This document shows positions 63,125 through 64,000 of a DNA stretch of 64,000 bases, in pieces. The stretch is from the NCBI RefSeq assembly GCF_000002985.6, contig NC_003284.9, positions 11,470,001-11,534,000 of the forward strand. The letters run 5' to 3'. Each line of letters opens with the position of its first letter. Position 1 is the first letter of the stretch. The stretch comes from Caenorhabditis elegans (Eukaryota; Nematoda; Chromadorea; Rhabditida; Rhabditidae). A program made the translations under genes and the position numbers. The notes under the pieces are model-generated. The model made no database searches, was not told where the DNA came from, and was given only the letters and a program-made list of their open reading frames with translations.

Positions 63125-64000
63125 TCTTACAACGAATTGTGTTCTATACGTGTATTTACTCGCAATCTCAAATCACTGGCATTATTTTACACTTCTTTCT
63201 AAATTTTGAGTACACCATACTCTCATATTCCCAGTTTAGTAATTTCGATACTACTTTGATAATTATATCAAAAAATTTCTTTCATATTAATTTTTTTTGC
63301 TCAAGCTCGGTTTTATTAAATTGTAAATTTTACTTGTAATTCATGTATCTATTTATTTGTTGTTCGTTGTTTTCAAACACTCTCCATGCATTTTTTCTTG
63401 TTATTTGTAATTTACAAAATCTTTCAATTTAATAAATGTTAAAAATTATTTTTCGAAGAAATTCGAGGGAACAATTGTTTGATATATAATATGTACCTCA
63501 AAATATTATTAGTTAATGTTTTTATTAGTTAATTATTAGTTAAATCAAGTTTTTTGTTTTCACATCATCAACAAGCCTTTTCTTCGTTAAAAACCCGAAA
63601 AATGTATTTTTTTTGTTTTCAAGTTAGTTTTGCCAGTTCAAACAGTTATTTAATGTTGAGAACAAGTATTCTGCAACTTCTGAAGACTACATTTTATGCT
63701 TGGTAATCACATGTTGGCAGTACAATTGCGCTAGTGATCTCAATAATCTTGAACGTTCTCTGATCAAGTACCAAAGAAATCAACTCTTATCGATGAAATA
63801 TTAAAGGTTACCAATAATAACTGAACTTGTGTTTTACGAAACTAAATCAGAATGTAGTTGACGTCACCGTTCGTGCAAGTATCAAACAATCATGACGCGT
63901 TGTCGTTGATCGGCCAATGACTACTTTCAACGTTTCTTCTACTATTTTCAATCAGATTTGTATCAGTGGTTTTAACGCTTTGCGCGTCTTCGAAAGACGT
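63125..64000. other. 3' UTR and downstream flank
   Basis: AT-rich. The first AATAAA after the stop is at 63431-63436, implying a 3' UTR of about 320 nt. The remaining bases to the window end show no supported gene. Confidence 0.55.

Overview
The window reads as nematode nuclear DNA, very probably the Caenorhabditis elegans X-chromosome segment that carries the heterochronic gene lin-14. Introns are mostly about 45-60 bp, acceptors are TTTTCAG-like, intergenic DNA is AT-rich, and a ten-exon model on the + strand gives exactly 537 codons of LIN-14, followed by a roughly 1.6 kb 3' UTR full of lin-4 and let-7 seed matches. No similarity search was available. Gene identity rests on recognition of the protein and UTR. 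All exon boundaries were read by hand from GT/AG sites and reading-frame continuity.

Layout. Positions 1-10491 are lin-14 upstream or early-intron DNA with no convincing coding exon. lin-14 lies at 10492-14267 with its 3' UTR to about 15870. Positions 16.2-20.6 kb hold a diverged segmental duplication. Each copy carries a small saposin-like gene (17796-18154 and 20130-20494). Copy 1 also contains a tRNA-derived SINE-like element, and copy 2 contains a block of roughly 120 bp tandem repeats. On the - strand, 29849-21231 is a 31-exon secreted protein of about 2096 residues with EGF-like, four von Willebrand A-like and one C-type-lectin-like domain. On the + strand, 32462-39359 is a 22-exon secreted protein of about 1203 residues built of about 18 Kazal-like modules. 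It converges on a 369-residue coiled-coil gene on the - strand (41344-39462), leaving only about 100 bp between the stop codons.

Upstream on the same - strand, 49017 down to 41738/42963 is a gene with a 4.5 kb exon encoding about 54 copies of a roughly 20-residue H-H-Y-V-P repeat. Exon phases imply two mutually exclusive 3' ends, about 1801 or 531 residues. After a 3.7 kb intergenic region, 52739-63124 on the + strand is a 19-exon gene for an apparently nuclear protein of about 2962 residues that I do not recognise.

Functionally this is a set of independent genes rather than a pathway. lin-14 is a developmental-timing regulator under microRNA control. The saposin-like pair looks like gut effectors, with GATA-type sites upstream. 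The VWA/EGF/lectin and Kazal proteins are extracellular. The coiled-coil and His-rich repeat proteins look structural, and the last gene is probably nuclear. Nothing here resembles a bacterial-type defence or mobile system. The most interesting signals are a predicted three-way RNA structure at the start of the lin-14 3' UTR, an overlapping let-7/lin-4 site, the giant repeat exon with its alternative 3' ends, and a stop codon fused to its poly(A) signal.
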